59,789 bases of DNA from Parabacteroides sp. ZJ-118 (GCF_011038785.1 NZ_JAAKDT010000015.1:1-59789); one strand, 5' to 3'; positions 9,141 to 19,122 are shown, counted from the stretch's first letter. The notes: generated by a model not told the origin, from the sequence alone. Program-made: numbers and translations.

Positions 9141-10538
9141 TCAATACGCATTCTTCTCTCCCTTGAACATGTTCAGTACCGTAACCACTATGATCTTTAA
9201 ATCAAGGAAAAACGTCCAATTCTCTATATACCATACATCTCTTTTTACACGTCCTTCCATCTGCTCCAGCGTCTTGGTCTCACCTCGGTAACCGGTGACT
9301 TGCGCCCATCCCGTTACTCCCGGTTTCACCAAATGCCGCACCATATACTTATCGATCAACGCCGAGTACTGCTCGGTATGCTTCAACATATGCGGACGAG
9401 GGCCTACCACGGACATATCGCCCTGCAAGACGTTTACAAACTGAGGAAACTCGTCCAGATTCGTCCGGCGCAAGAAATCGCCGATCCGGGTTTTCCGAGG
9501 ATCATTCTTAACGGCCTGCAAGGTATCAGCCTGTGCGTTCACCTTCATCGTTCGAAATTTAAAGCACTCGAAGTCACGCCCATACAATCCTGTACGTTTC
9601 TGCTTAAACAAGATCGGACCGGGCGAGCTTAACTTGATCATTATACCGACCACGATGTACAGGATCGGATAAATCGTTAGCAAAATCACCAAAGAGAAGA
9701 ATATATCGAACGTCCGTTTCAAGAACCGGTTATAGGCAGATTGCAAAGGCTCCCGGCGGACGGTCAGCAATGGGATCGATTCCATCACCTCCATCACCAT
9801 ACTCTTCTTTACATCCCGGTAGAATTCGGGTACGATATAGAAACGCACCATCTTCTTCTCGGCGAAATTCAGAAGCCGTACGATCTTTCCATTGTTCGTA
9901 CCCGGCAAGGTACAATAGATCTCATCGATATCATGCTCTAGCACATACGCTTCCACCTCATCCGTCTTACCCAAGTAATTAGGTAAAACGTCTTTCAACG
10001 AGTCATTGTCATCGAAGAATCCCTTTACACTAAACCCATAGCTCAAATCATCTTTCATGACTTGGTAAAGCTCCATGCCATTCTTTCCGGCGCCCACAAT
10101 CACCACCTTTTTAAAGTTATAGCCTTTTCGCCTATAAAACTTTAAGGATAAGCGCACAAAAACCCGCCAAAGCGAAAATAAGATGATAGAAACTCCGTAA
10201 TAGACCAAGAGGAAAGTAGCCAGGACATCTCCTACATTCAAGAAGATCAAGCAAGTAGCGAATAAAAAGATAAGTACGGTAACCAATCCGAACGCTCGTT
10301 GCACGATCTTGTCGATAAACACGACCGCCTGATGCACTTGAATCGGGATAAAATATAAAGAGAAAAAATAACAGAAGTTCAATAACAGAATAACCTCTCT
10401 TAAATTATGGGATATCGCTTCCGTGTATTTCGGGCCAAGCAAACGAAAAACGGCCATAAACAAAAGATTCAACGCGATCAAATCTCCTACACCAATCAGC
10501 CATTGGATTAAATAACCATGTTTTTTGTTCAATATCAT
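9141..10538 (-). CDS. Undecaprenyl-phosphate sugar phosphotransferase (WbaP/exopolysaccharide initiation type)
   Basis: The 465-residue membrane enzyme starts assembly of a surface polysaccharide by moving a sugar-1-phosphate onto undecaprenyl phosphate. It has four to five N-terminal membrane segments, a central Rossmann-like CoA-binding-type domain (VVIVGAGKNGMELYQVM) and a C-terminal bacterial sugar transferase domain after one more membrane segment, with KRTGLYGRDFECFKFRTM, RRTNLDEFPQ and SVVGPRPHM. The start at 10536-10538 (MILNKKHGY) is preferred over a TTG 15 codons upstream that would sit in the OmpA terminator. Which sugar is transferred cannot be told. Confidence 0.9.
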   Translation of the reverse strand: MILNKKHGYLIQWLIGVGDLIALNLLFMAVFRLLGPKYTEAISHNLREVILLLNFCYFFSLYFIPIQVHQAVVFIDKIVQRAFGLVTVLIFLFATCLIFLNVGDVLATFLLVYYGVSIILFSLWRVFVRLSLKFYRRKGYNFKKVVIVGAGKNGMELYQVMKDDLSYGFSVKGFFDDNDSLKDVLPNYLGKTDEVEAYVLEHDIDEIYCTLPGTNNGKIVRLLNFAEKKMVRFYIVPEFYRDVKKSMVMEVMESIPLLTVRREPLQSAYNRFLKRTFDIFFSLVILLTIYPILYIVVGIMIKLSSPGPILFKQKRTGLYGRDFECFKFRTMKVNAQADTLQAVKNDPRKTRIGDFLRRTNLDEFPQFVNVLQGDMSVVGPRPHMLKHTEQYSALIDKYMVRHLVKPGVTGWAQVTGYRGETKTLEQMEGRVKRDVWYIENWTFFLDLKIIVVTVLNMFKGEKNAY

Positions 10539-10582
10539 AGCAATTCGATAAACTCTCGCGAAAGTAAGTATTTTTCGGCGCA

Positions 10583-10616
10583 AAAAAAAGGCCGCACTTA
10601 GAAGTACGGCCTTTTT
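10583..10616 (-). terminator. Terminator after the OmpA-family gene
   Basis: AAAAAGGCCG and CGGCCTTTTT form the outer stem, with ACT/AGT pairing inside, ending in a T tract on either strand. It lies 18 nt after the stop codon of the OmpA gene and insulates it from the sugar transferase gene. Confidence 0.85.
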
Positions 10617-10634
10617 AAAGTATTAATTCGTAAA

Positions 10635-11780
10635 TTAATTATTAGCGCTCATAATTACTACACGGTTCCAGCTGTTTTCGCCATAAGGTTGTTCATCAGA
10701 ACCTCTCCATTCGATCGTGATCTGGTTAGAAGAGATACCGTATTTATCGATAAGTTCCTTAGCGACCGCTCTAGCACGTTTCTCAGAAAGACTCATGTTA
10801 TAATCAGAAGTACCCGTCTTCTTGTCAGCATAACCAACCACCTTGATCGGAACGTTATTGTTCTTCATGAACTCAGCCGTGTTATAGATATTGATCTGCT
10901 GGTTCTTGTCGATCTTAGCGCTGTTGATGCGGAAATAAACCACATTCTCAGCGTAGTTATTTACAACCTCAGCAACTGTCTCTTGGCACTCAGGGCAAGA
11001 AACCGGACGCTTGCTCAACTCATCGTTAGCGGCACGCAAAGAGTTGATCTGGCCGTTCAAGTCGTTCAACAAAGCATAATCCATCGGCTCCAATACCTCG
11101 AAGTCTGTCTTACCCAATTTGAATGTCAAACCGGCGCTTAACTGGACGATACCGTCCGTAAGGTGATACATTTCGACACGGTTGAACTGCTCGTTCAACA
11201 AAGAGCCTTGGAGCTCAACATTCAAATCAACACGTTTGCTCAAACGGAAGGCGGTCAAGATACCAGCGTTCAACGTAGGGGACTCTGTTCTTGGACGCTC
11301 GTAAGACTCCGTAGTCTCAAAACGCTGCGCATAACCAAAACCTATCCAAGGAATCAAGCGGAACACTTTAGATTCTCTGTAAGGAGCCCAAAAATTAGTG
11401 ACATCCCACAACAAGTCTGCGTGAGCGGCGATATATTTATTATGTTGCATAAACCGAGCGCCATCACCTTCAAAACCGTGGATAGCACCACCATTTAACT
11501 GGGCACGGAATCCTAAATACGGATTAAACCACTTACCAAAAGATACTTGTGGAGCGAAGTTTAAACGATCCTTGAAGTCAGCCTCTCCATTTTGGTCGCC
11601 TAACAACACGCTGGCTCCACCCGCAATTGAGATAAACCAATTGTCGCGCACTTTATTCTTCTTGAAATTAGTCTTATAACCAGCCTCATTGCTGAACCCC
11701 ACCTGCGGTTGATATTCCTGTGCTGCCACAGAGAATACAAAGCCTGATAACAAAGCTAAAAGTAAAACCTTGATCTTCAT
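10635..11780 (-). CDS. OmpA-family outer membrane protein
   Basis: The 381-residue protein has a signal peptide (MKIKVLLLALLSGFVFSVAAQ), an N-terminal region of amphipathic strands consistent with a beta-barrel (about 30-230), a short helical linker containing CPECQ, and a C-terminal OmpA peptidoglycan-binding domain (about 265-381, with KVVGYADKKTGTSDYN and SEKRARAVAKELI). It should anchor the outer membrane to the cell wall; such proteins are among the most abundant in Bacteroidales. It has its own strong promoter (11827-11857) and terminator, so it is monocistronic. Confidence 0.93.
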   Translation of the reverse strand: MKIKVLLLALLSGFVFSVAAQEYQPQVGFSNEAGYKTNFKKNKVRDNWFISIAGGASVLLGDQNGEADFKDRLNFAPQVSFGKWFNPYLGFRAQLNGGAIHGFEGDGARFMQHNKYIAAHADLLWDVTNFWAPYRESKVFRLIPWIGFGYAQRFETTESYERPRTESPTLNAGILTAFRLSKRVDLNVELQGSLLNEQFNRVEMYHLTDGIVQLSAGLTFKLGKTDFEVLEPMDYALLNDLNGQINSLRAANDELSKRPVSCPECQETVAEVVNNYAENVVYFRINSAKIDKNQQINIYNTAEFMKNNNVPIKVVGYADKKTGTSDYNMSLSEKRARAVAKELIDKYGISSNQITIEWRGSDEQPYGENSWNRVVIMSANN

Positions 11781-11826
11781 ATCCTTAACACTTTTAATTA
11801 AACAATCAAATATCTTAAAATTGGTA

Positions 11827-11857
11827 CAAAATTAACTCTTTTTGTAATTACAACAAA
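11827..11857 (-). promoter_or_regulatory. Promoter of the OmpA-family gene
   Basis: On the minus strand, TTTG (11854-11857) is followed after 19 nt by TAATTTTG (11827-11834), a full consensus match. The leader to the ATG would be about 40 nt. Confidence 0.75.
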
Positions 11858-11881
11858 TAAAATCTTCAAATTGTTTCGAAC

Positions 11882-13033
11882 TCACTCAAAATAGTTCAAA
11901 ATTTTATAGCCTCCCTCTTTCAGGAAAGACTCCTTCTTCATTAGTTTTATATCGTTCTTCATCATATCCTCGATTAAAGCTGCTAACGAATACTCCGGTT
12001 CCCATCCTAAACGGGTGCGAGCCTTCGTAGCGTCGCCGATCAACAACTCTACTTCCGTAGGACGGAAATACTGTGGATCTACTCCTACAACATCCTCACC
12101 CACACGTTTTTTTAAGTTTTCCAGATAGGCATTCCCAACCTTCTTGACGAACAATTCCTCGTCTATCGACTCTAAGGTAGCGACCTCGTCTACTCCTTCT
12201 CCTTTAAAGCGGATCTCCACACCAATTTCATCAAAAGCCATACGGATAAAATCCCGAATCGTCGTAGTTATCCCGGTAGCGATGACATAATCCGAGGGTT
12301 CATCTTGCTGCAAAATAGCGTACATGGCACGCACGTAATCTTTCGCATGCCCCCAATCTCGTTTGGAGGAAAGATTACCCATATAAACTTTTTTTTGCAT
12401 ACCCAAAACGATACGTGAAACCGCCCGAGTTACCTTACGGGTCACAAACGTCTCTCCCCTTAACGGAGACTCGTGATTAAACAAGATGCCATTGGAAGCG
12501 TGCATATGATAGGCCTCCCTGTAATTTACCGTAATCCAGTAACCGTACAGTTTCGCTACCGCGTAAGGGCTTCTCGGATAGAAAGGGGTGGTCTCCCGCT
12601 GCGGAACCTCTTGCACCAAGCCATACAACTCGGATGTAGATGCCTGATAAATACGTGTTTTCGGGATCAAGTTCAACAAGCGGACCGCCTCCAGGATACG
12701 TAATACGCCCAAACCATCCGCATTCGCCGTATATTCGGGGGTATCGAAACTTACTTTTACATGGCTCATGGCGGCCAGATTATAGATCTCATCCGGCTGA
12801 ACCTCGCCAATGATACGTGTAAGATTCAAACTATCCGTTAAATCGCCATAATGCAGGATCAAACTACGGTTTTCTACATGCGGGTCTTGATATAAATGAT
12901 CGATGCGATCCGTATTGAACATGGAAGAACGACGCTTGATACCATGTACCGTATATCCTTTCTTAATCAAGAACTCTGTAAGATAAGCCCCATCCTGTCC
13001 CGTAATACCTGTTATTAACGCTACTTTACCCAT
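11882..13033 (-). CDS. gmd: GDP-mannose 4,6-dehydratase
   Basis: The 383-residue short-chain dehydrogenase/reductase converts GDP-D-mannose to GDP-4-keto-6-deoxy-mannose, the first step to GDP-L-fucose. It shows the NADP-binding [14 protein letters not shown], the YxxxK pair in [12 protein letters not shown] and the family segment [19 protein letters not shown]. Length is typical. The ATG at 13031-13033 (MGKVALITG), behind an AGAGAA stretch, is preferred over a start five codons upstream. It is the last gene of rfbA-fcl-gmd. Confidence 0.97.
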   Translation of the reverse strand: MGKVALITGITGQDGAYLTEFLIKKGYTVHGIKRRSSMFNTDRIDHLYQDPHVENRSLILHYGDLTDSLNLTRIIGEVQPDEIYNLAAMSHVKVSFDTPEYTANADGLGVLRILEAVRLLNLIPKTRIYQASTSELYGLVQEVPQRETTPFYPRSPYAVAKLYGYWITVNYREAYHMHASNGILFNHESPLRGETFVTRKVTRAVSRIVLGMQKKVYMGNLSSKRDWGHAKDYVRAMYAILQQDEPSDYVIATGITTTIRDFIRMAFDEIGVEIRFKGEGVDEVATLESIDEELFVKKVGNAYLENLKKRVGEDVVGVDPQYFRPTEVELLIGDATKARTRLGWEPEYSLAALIEDMMKNDIKLMKKESFLKEGGYKILNYFE

Positions 13034-13058
13034 TTCTCTAATTCTCATTTATCAATTC

Positions 13059-14135
13059 TCATTTATCAACTCCCAGGTACCACTCATAGAGTCGCTTCAC
13101 ACCCTCCTCGATCTCAATCGTATGATGCCAACCTAAGGCATGCAACTTACTTACATCCGTCAGCTTACGAAGCGTACCGTCCGGTTTGGACGAGTTAAAC
13201 CTCAACTCACCCTCGAATCCGATCTCTCGCCGGATCAATTCGGCGAGAGATCGGATCGAAAGCTCGATACCCGTACCTATATTGATATGCGTATTACGAA
13301 CCTCGCCCTCCTTTTGGCGGACATCCTCGAAATCCACGTGTTCCATGATATAAACAGAAGCGTCGGCCATCTCCTCGCTCCATAAGAACTCGCGAAGCGG
13401 CTTGCCGGTCCCCCACAGTTCCACCTCGCCCGGACGGATACCCTGTTTACCCAATACGGAGAGGATTTCCGACTCGGCAGCCTTCCCGGACACGCCCTCT
13501 ACCGGACGAATATCCATATCCTTACGCAAGGCCTCCCAATCTCCCGCATGCAAGCATTTCGCCAAATGGATCTTACGGATCATGGCTGGCAATACGTGGG
13601 AAGTCTCCAGATTGAAATTATCATTGGGTCCGTAGAGGTTCGTAGGCATCACGGCGATATAGTTCGTACCGTATTGCAGGTTGTAACTCTCGCACATCTT
13701 GATACCCGCTATCTTGGCAATCGCATATGGTTCGTTGGAATATTCCAAAGGAGATGTCAGCAAGCAATCCTCCGGCATCGGCTGCGGAGCCTCACGGGGA
13801 TAGATGCAGGTGCTTCCCAAGAATAACAATTTCTTTACGTTGTTTCTCCAAGACGCATGAATGACATTATTCTGGATCATCAAATTATTGTAGATAAAAT
13901 CGGCACGATACAAACTGTTCGCCATGATACCGCCGACGTGTGCCGCCGACAAGAATACATAGTCCGGACTTTCAGCAGCGAAAAACTCGTTCACGGCGGT
14001 CTGATCCGTCAGATCCAGTTCCGTATGCGTACGGAGAAGAAAGTTCGTATATCCTTTGCTACGCAAGTTATTCAGGATAGCGGAGCCTACTAAGCCTCGG
14101 TGACCGGCAACAAATATTTTACCATCTTTTTCCAT
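13059..14135 (-). CDS. fcl: GDP-L-fucose synthase
   Basis: The 358-residue epimerase/reductase turns GDP-4-keto-6-deoxy-mannose into GDP-L-fucose. It has the NADP motif GHRGLVGSAI and the catalytic region GSTCIYP and YAIAKIAGIKMCESY (YxxxK). It lies 25 nt upstream of gmd and 19 nt downstream of rfbA. Fucose made from this pair can be placed on capsules and glycoproteins in Bacteroidales. The ATG at 14133-14135 is chosen over an adjacent TTG. Confidence 0.97.
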   Translation of the reverse strand: MEKDGKIFVAGHRGLVGSAILNNLRSKGYTNFLLRTHTELDLTDQTAVNEFFAAESPDYVFLSAAHVGGIMANSLYRADFIYNNLMIQNNVIHASWRNNVKKLLFLGSTCIYPREAPQPMPEDCLLTSPLEYSNEPYAIAKIAGIKMCESYNLQYGTNYIAVMPTNLYGPNDNFNLETSHVLPAMIRKIHLAKCLHAGDWEALRKDMDIRPVEGVSGKAAESEILSVLGKQGIRPGEVELWGTGKPLREFLWSEEMADASVYIMEHVDFEDVRQKEGEVRNTHINIGTGIELSIRSLAELIRREIGFEGELRFNSSKPDGTLRKLTDVSKLHALGWHHTIEIEEGVKRLYEWYLGVDK

Positions 14136-14154
14136 CAATATCTCGTATTCTGAA

Positions 14155-15030
14155 CTACTTATTAATCAACCGCATCAAATACTGACCGTACTGATTCTTA
14201 ATCATTGGTAGGGCAACTTGCTCAAGTCGCTTCTCATCAATCCATCCCTGTTTGAAAGCGATCTCCTCCAGACAAGCCACCTTCAGGCCCTGTCTCTTCT
14301 CGATCACCTCCACAAAAGTAGATGCCTCAGACAACGAGTCATGAGTCCCGGTATCCAGCCAAGCGAATCCACGTCCCAACAGCTGGACTTTCAACGCCCC
14401 ATCCTTCAAGAACCATTGGTTCACGGTAGTGATCTCCAGCTCTCCACGAGCAGAAGGTTTGATACTTTTGGCCACGTCCACCACCTTGTTTGGATAAAAA
14501 TACAATCCTACCACGGCGTAATTCGACTTCGGCTCCTTCGGTTTCTCCTCGATACTGAGGACGTTCCCATCCACGTCGAACTCGGCCACTCCATAGCGTT
14601 CCGGATCGTTTACGTAATAACCGAACACGGTCGCTTTTTGTACGTTCTCCGCCTTGTAAACAGCCTCTTTTAACATGCGGGTAAAGCTCTGTCCGTAAAA
14701 GATGTTATCACCAAGTACCAAGCAAACGGAGTCATTACCGATAAAGCGCTCTCCAATGATGAAAGCTTGCGCCAATCCGTCCGGCGAAGGCTGCTCGGCA
14801 TATTCAAAACGAACACCATAATCAGAGCCATCGCCCAGCAAACGACGAAAGCCCGGCAAATCCTGCGGAGTCGATATGATAAGAACCTCCCGTATCCCCG
14901 CCAGCATGAGTACGGATACCGGATAAAAAATCATCGGCTTATCATAAATAGGCAGAAGTTGCTTGGAAACTCCTTTAGTGATCGGATACAAGCGGGTACC
15001 CGATCCACCGGCTAAAACTATACCTTTCAT
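14155..15030 (-). CDS. rfbA: Glucose-1-phosphate thymidylyltransferase
   Basis: The 291-residue nucleotidyltransferase makes dTDP-glucose from glucose-1-phosphate and dTTP. The signature [11 protein letters not shown] and [18 protein letters not shown] is complete, and the length matches the RfbA/RmlA family once the start is set at the ATG at 15028-15030 (MKGIVLAGG). It leads the rfbA-fcl-gmd operon, downstream of the -7 element at 15095-15102. The other rhamnose genes (rfbB, rfbC, rfbD) are not next to it, so dTDP-sugar synthesis must be finished elsewhere. Confidence 0.95.
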   Translation of the reverse strand: MKGIVLAGGSGTRLYPITKGVSKQLLPIYDKPMIFYPVSVLMLAGIREVLIISTPQDLPGFRRLLGDGSDYGVRFEYAEQPSPDGLAQAFIIGERFIGNDSVCLVLGDNIFYGQSFTRMLKEAVYKAENVQKATVFGYYVNDPERYGVAEFDVDGNVLSIEEKPKEPKSNYAVVGLYFYPNKVVDVAKSIKPSARGELEITTVNQWFLKDGALKVQLLGRGFAWLDTGTHDSLSEASTFVEVIEKRQGLKVACLEEIAFKQGWIDEKRLEQVALPMIKNQYGQYLMRLINK

Positions 15031-15094
15031 ATTCTTTCCATTTTGTTCGACAATACTAACCCAAGATCGATTCCACACCGTCCCTAAGGTTATA

Positions 15095-15102
15095 CAAAGT
15101 TA
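15095..15102 (-). promoter_or_regulatory. -7 promoter element for rfbA-fcl-gmd
   Basis: TAACTTTG on the minus strand is a perfect -7 match about 65 nt before the rfbA ATG. No clear TTTG lies at the right distance upstream, so only half the promoter is visible. Confidence 0.45.
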
Positions 15103-15202
15103 AACAAATAATGATAGATTAGCGTATCGTTTTCAAAAAATCGTCCATACTAAACAGGATACCACGAGAAGTAGCACTTACATGGACGGCGAAGTATATC
15201 TC

Positions 15203-15913
15203 CTAGGGTACTTGCTGTATAAGCCCATAAATCGTAGCTTGTACGGCATGCGATAAGATATAAGCAGCAGGCGTGGCGTTTGAAGGAGAATAACCATCGG
15301 AAAGCCTCTGTATTACGGACTCCTTGTTCGTTCCCAGTATCGGAACCAATAAGGGGGCGCCGTTCAAGATAAGCGATCCCGTCATGGTGATCCGGTATTG
15401 ACCGGTAGAAGGTTGCAGGGATACCGCATAGGTACGGCTATCCGACAGTAACTCCATGGTAGTAGGGAAAATGGATGCCGTATGCGAATCCTCGCCTACG
15501 CCGAGGATGATACAATCGAACGTAGGCATTTGGTTGAACAACGGCAAGAATTCCTTTACGACCCATGAATAACGCATCGCCTCGATACCCGGCTCGTTCT
15601 CTCCCTTGATCCGGTGGATATGATCTGCCGGGATACGCAAAGGCTCAAAAAGCAAATGATTCGCATGACCGTAATTACTATCCGGACTCGTTGGAGGAAC
15701 GCAACGCTCGTCCACCCAAAAGAAACGAATGTTATTCCAGTCAATTTTATTCTTATACTCATCTACCCAAAAGGAAAATATACGCTTCGCCGTCTCCCCT
15801 CCCGAGAGCGCTATGTTAAACGGAGCGAAGTCTTTCCAGCGAATCATCGCCATCATGTCCTCCGTCATCGACCGAAGCGCCTCTTTCATCTCATTAGATC
15901 TCTTTATCTCCAT
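15203..15913 (-). CDS. pgl: 6-phosphogluconolactonase
   Basis: The 236-residue enzyme hydrolyses 6-phosphogluconolactone to 6-phosphogluconate, the second step of the oxidative pentose phosphate pathway. It belongs to the DevB/NagB-like family, with NIALSGGETAKRIF near the N-terminus and FFWVDERCVPPTSPDSNY in the middle. The start at 15911-15913 (MEIKRSNEM) places it 4 nt after the zwf stop; a longer form would overlap zwf. It ends the gnd-zwf-pgl operon. Confidence 0.94.
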   Translation of the reverse strand: MEIKRSNEMKEALRSMTEDMMAMIRWKDFAPFNIALSGGETAKRIFSFWVDEYKNKIDWNNIRFFWVDERCVPPTSPDSNYGHANHLLFEPLRIPADHIHRIKGENEPGIEAMRYSWVVKEFLPLFNQMPTFDCIILGVGEDSHTASIFPTTMELLSDSRTYAVSLQPSTGQYRITMTGSLILNGAPLLVPILGTNKESVIQRLSDGYSPSNATPAAYILSHAVQATIYGLIQQVP

Positions 15914-15917
15914 AATA

Positions 15918-17384
15918 TTATTTTCTTTGGCAGGCGCAGACTTTCTTTTCCGCACCTAAAATAGCAGTTTCCTCCGGCCCATCCTCGCCCGGCTCATAGA
16001 AGAATAAGTTCTTCGAGCCCTCCTCCTCCCAATGGAGCAAGATCGGATCGATAAATTTCCAGCTAGCCTCCAATGCATCGCTACGGGCATACAGGATGGA
16101 ATCGCCCAGCATGGCATCCAGCAACAGACGTTCATAATCGCCTGGAAGATAGCTCTTCGAGAGGGAGTCGTAGCGGAAGTCCATGCTAACTTGCTTCACC
16201 TCAAAACCGGCTCCAGGCATTTTCAGCCCGAACTTCAAGGATATACTCTCGTTCGGTTGGATACGGATGGTCAATTTATTGCAGGAGCCTCCCGAACATT
16301 GACCGACAAATAGTTGATGGGGCGTAGACTTGAAGTGGATCACGACCTCCGACGACTTCTCCGGCAACTTCTTCCCCGTATAGAAATAGAAGGGCACAGC
16401 GCTCCAGCGCCAGTTATCGATAAAGAACTTCATTGCCACATACGTCTCGATATTCGAGTCGGGAGCTACATTTTTCTCTTCCCGATAACCGATATATTGT
16501 CCACGGACAACCATCTTATCCATATCCGACACCGTATACGGACGTATGGAGCGGTATACTTTCACGATCTCGTCACGAATCGGTTCCGGCTCGAATATAG
16601 AGGGAGATTCCATAGCGATAAACGACATCAATTGCATCAAGTGATTCTGGATCATATCCCGCATCGCCCCGACTTCATCATAATATTTTCCCCGATTCTC
16701 CACCCCCAAGGTCTCGGTGGCGCTGATCTCGATGGAATCTATATAATTATGATTCCACAACGGCTCGAAAATACCGTTCGAGAAACGCAACACCAAGATA
16801 TTCTGCACGGTCTCCTTCCCTAGATAATGATCGATACGGTAAATCCCCTCCTCGCAGAAGATATGCCGTAAATGATCGTTCAACCGGCGGGCAGACTCCA
16901 AGCCGGTACCGAACGGCTTCTCTACGATGATCCGCCTGAAACCATCCGGAGACTTGGTCTTGTTCAAACCGCTCTCCAGCAAACATTGCGGAACGATCTC
17001 GTACATCACTGGAGGGATCGCCAAGTAATAGATGATCTTATCCGGCAAGTCGTGTTTCTCTTGTAAGAGCTCGATGCGCTTGCGCAGTTTGTCGTATTCA
17101 TCGGCGTTCGTGGAATCAAAGGCGACGTAATAGAGATTTTTCAAGAAATCATCGATCAAGCCCTCGTCACAGGTCTTTCCCTTCTGTGCCTCCCCAATAT
17201 GCGTATGCTGCTCCGCACGGAACTCCTCATCATCATAAGCAGTGCGGGCAGCCCCCAAGATACAGAAGCGGTCGGGTAGCAAGCCCCGGACATATAATTC
17301 GAACAAAGAGGGAAGCAACTTGCGACTGGTAAGATCGCCCGATGCCCCGAATATGACTAATAATTGATTATCTGCTTTCTTCAT
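15918..17384 (-). CDS. zwf: Glucose-6-phosphate 1-dehydrogenase
   Basis: The 488-residue enzyme oxidises glucose-6-phosphate with NAD(P)+. The nucleotide-binding VIFGASGDLTSRKLLPSLFE and the substrate signature YRIDHYLGKETVQN (with the catalytic lysine region) are intact. The start at 17382-17384 (MKKADNQLLVIFG) lies 4 nt after the gnd stop; a start 32 codons upstream would sit inside gnd and is rejected. A C-terminal tail containing CACQRK ends the protein. Tight spacing on both sides indicates translational coupling. Confidence 0.96.
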   Translation of the reverse strand: MKKADNQLLVIFGASGDLTSRKLLPSLFELYVRGLLPDRFCILGAARTAYDDEEFRAEQHTHIGEAQKGKTCDEGLIDDFLKNLYYVAFDSTNADEYDKLRKRIELLQEKHDLPDKIIYYLAIPPVMYEIVPQCLLESGLNKTKSPDGFRRIIVEKPFGTGLESARRLNDHLRHIFCEEGIYRIDHYLGKETVQNILVLRFSNGIFEPLWNHNYIDSIEISATETLGVENRGKYYDEVGAMRDMIQNHLMQLMSFIAMESPSIFEPEPIRDEIVKVYRSIRPYTVSDMDKMVVRGQYIGYREEKNVAPDSNIETYVAMKFFIDNWRWSAVPFYFYTGKKLPEKSSEVVIHFKSTPHQLFVGQCSGGSCNKLTIRIQPNESISLKFGLKMPGAGFEVKQVSMDFRYDSLSKSYLPGDYERLLLDAMLGDSILYARSDALEASWKFIDPILLHWEEEGSKNLFFYEPGEDGPEETAILGAEKKVCACQRK

Positions 17385-17388
17385 ACCT

Positions 17389-18849
17389 TTATATGTTATA
17401 AATTCCAGAAACTGTCTTTCCTCCCTCACCTGTCCAGTTGGTATGGAAAAATTCACCACGCTCCCAATCAGTCCGCTCATAGGTATGAGCGCCGAAATAA
17501 TCTCGCTGGGCTTGAATCAAGTTAGCGGCGGAACGCAGAGTAGACAGTCCATCGAAATAACTCAATCCCGAGCTCATCGCCGGCAAAGCCACTCCATGTA
17601 AGACCCCCTCGGCTACCACTTGCCGCCAAGCCAACAAAGAAGACTCGATCTTTCGGATAAAGAACCCATCGAACAAGAGGTTTTCCAGATCCCGGTTCTT
17701 CTCGTAAGCCTGCATGATTTTCTCTAAGAAGACAGAGCGTATGATACATCCCTTCCGCCAAATCTTGGCGATCGTGCTGTAATCCAGCCGCCAGTCATAA
17801 TGCTTGGAAGCTTGGCGCAACAGGGAGAATCCTTGTGCGTAAGAAACCAACTTAGTAGCATACAAGGCCTGTTTGATCTCTTTCTCCGAGATCAAGGTCT
17901 GCCCCGGCACGCCACTCTTTGGATAAAGCGAAGATGCTTTTTTCCGTTCTTCCTGCATGGAAGAAAGTATACGGGCATAAACAGCCTCAGTAATCAACGT
18001 CAGCGGATCATTCTCGTCCATAGCAGCGATAGCGCTCCATTTACCGGTACCTTTCTGCCCGGCGGCATCCAATATCTTATCCAGCAGATAGCCTTCTCCC
18101 GTCTCGTCCTTGAAGCGGAGGATATCGGCCGTAATACCGATCAAGTAGCTATCCAGCTCTCCCGTGTTCCAATCCTCAAAGATACGAGCCAAGGCCTCAT
18201 TGTCCAGAGCCAGACGATGCTTCAACAAGGAATACGCCTCAGAAATCAACTGCATATCCCCATATTCAATACCATTGTGCACCATTTTTACGAAATGGCC
18301 GGCTCCACCCGGACCGATCCATTGGCAACAAGGCGTCCCGTCGTCCAGCTTGGCGGCAATACTTTGCAAGACATCCTTCACCAAAGGCCAAGCGGCAGGC
18401 GAACCACCCGGCATCACGGAAGGTCCGTACAAGGCACCGATCTCTCCTCCTGAGATCCCGGTACCTACAAAATACATCCCGTGTGCCTCCATCTCCTTCA
18501 CCCGACGTTCCGTATCATGGAAATCCGAGTTACCACCATCGATAATCACATCGCCGGGTGATAAGTAAGGGATCAATTGAGCCATCAACTCATCCACCGG
18601 ATCACCTGCTTTTACCATCAGCATGATCTTGCGAGGAGGCTCGACAGACTCGACAAATTCCTGTATCGTAGAGGTTCCTATGAAATTCTTTCCTTTCCCG
18701 CGGCCGCTCATGAAACGTTCTACCACGCCTTCCTCCCCCGATGTCATGCGGTTATAAACAGATACGGTGAACCCCTTGCTTTCCATATTCAACGCAAGGC
18801 TCTCTCCCATCACGGCCAAGCCGATTAATCCAATGTTTGATGTTTTCAT
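17389..18849 (-). CDS. gnd: 6-phosphogluconate dehydrogenase (decarboxylating)
   Basis: The 486-residue enzyme makes ribulose-5-phosphate, CO2 and NAD(P)H. It has the Rossmann motif GLIGLAVMGESLALNM, the substrate-binding DGGNSDFHDTERR, the catalytic GPGGAGHFVKMVHNGIEYGD and the C-terminal all-helical dimerisation domain with the tail around residues 445-486. Length is standard. It is first in gnd-zwf-pgl; a 37-residue small ORF ends 18 nt before its start codon. Confidence 0.97.
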   Translation of the reverse strand: MKTSNIGLIGLAVMGESLALNMESKGFTVSVYNRMTSGEEGVVERFMSGRGKGKNFIGTSTIQEFVESVEPPRKIMLMVKAGDPVDELMAQLIPYLSPGDVIIDGGNSDFHDTERRVKEMEAHGMYFVGTGISGGEIGALYGPSVMPGGSPAAWPLVKDVLQSIAAKLDDGTPCCQWIGPGGAGHFVKMVHNGIEYGDMQLISEAYSLLKHRLALDNEALARIFEDWNTGELDSYLIGITADILRFKDETGEGYLLDKILDAAGQKGTGKWSAIAAMDENDPLTLITEAVYARILSSMQEERKKASSLYPKSGVPGQTLISEKEIKQALYATKLVSYAQGFSLLRQASKHYDWRLDYSTIAKIWRKGCIIRSVFLEKIMQAYEKNRDLENLLFDGFFIRKIESSLLAWRQVVAEGVLHGVALPAMSSGLSYFDGLSTLRSAANLIQAQRDYFGAHTYERTDWERGEFFHTNWTGEGGKTVSGIYNI

Positions 18850-18867
18850 ATTTATGTTTTTATTTTA

Positions 18868-18981
18868 TTAATCCAAGTCCATCTTACGGGCTTGCGTCTC
18901 GTTCAACCCGATACGGGCCAACAGAGGATCGATGTGAATAAGGCAGAACGGCTTTTCGTCAGACATTAAAATAACATTCAT
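18868..18981 (-). CDS. Putative small protein (37 aa) upstream of gnd
   Basis: A short ORF, ATG at 18979-18981 to TAA at 18868-18870, lies 18 nt before gnd on the same strand. It reads MNVILMSDEKPFCL, then LIHIDPLLARIGLNETQARK, ending MDLD. An internal ATG (MSDEK) could start a 32-residue form. The frame stays open for about 35 codons upstream of the first ATG. The residue mix looks like real protein (acidic/basic helix at the C-terminus), but I know no family. It could be a leader peptide, a small stand-alone protein or the tail of a decayed gene. Confidence 0.4.
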   Translation of the reverse strand: MNVILMSDEKPFCLIHIDPLLARIGLNETQARKMDLD

Positions 18982-19114
18982 TTTAACCCTATTGTTGCGA
19001 ATTTCATACCGCAAAAGAGGAGACTCCTTTATACAAATCGCGATGGGAATTGACAGGGTATTTATATTGCCTTTATTATTCCCATTCTAAACATTCGCAC
19101 ACGCATTTTAGTTT

Positions 19115-19122
19115 TATATTTG
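19115..19122 (+). promoter_or_regulatory. -7 promoter element for the DUF2156-GNAT pair
   Basis: TATATTTG is a perfect -7 match 28 nt before the ATG at 19151. No consensus -33 is present (nearest is TTCG, 17 nt upstream). The rest of the gap from 18982 to 19114 shows nothing I can name. Confidence 0.5.
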
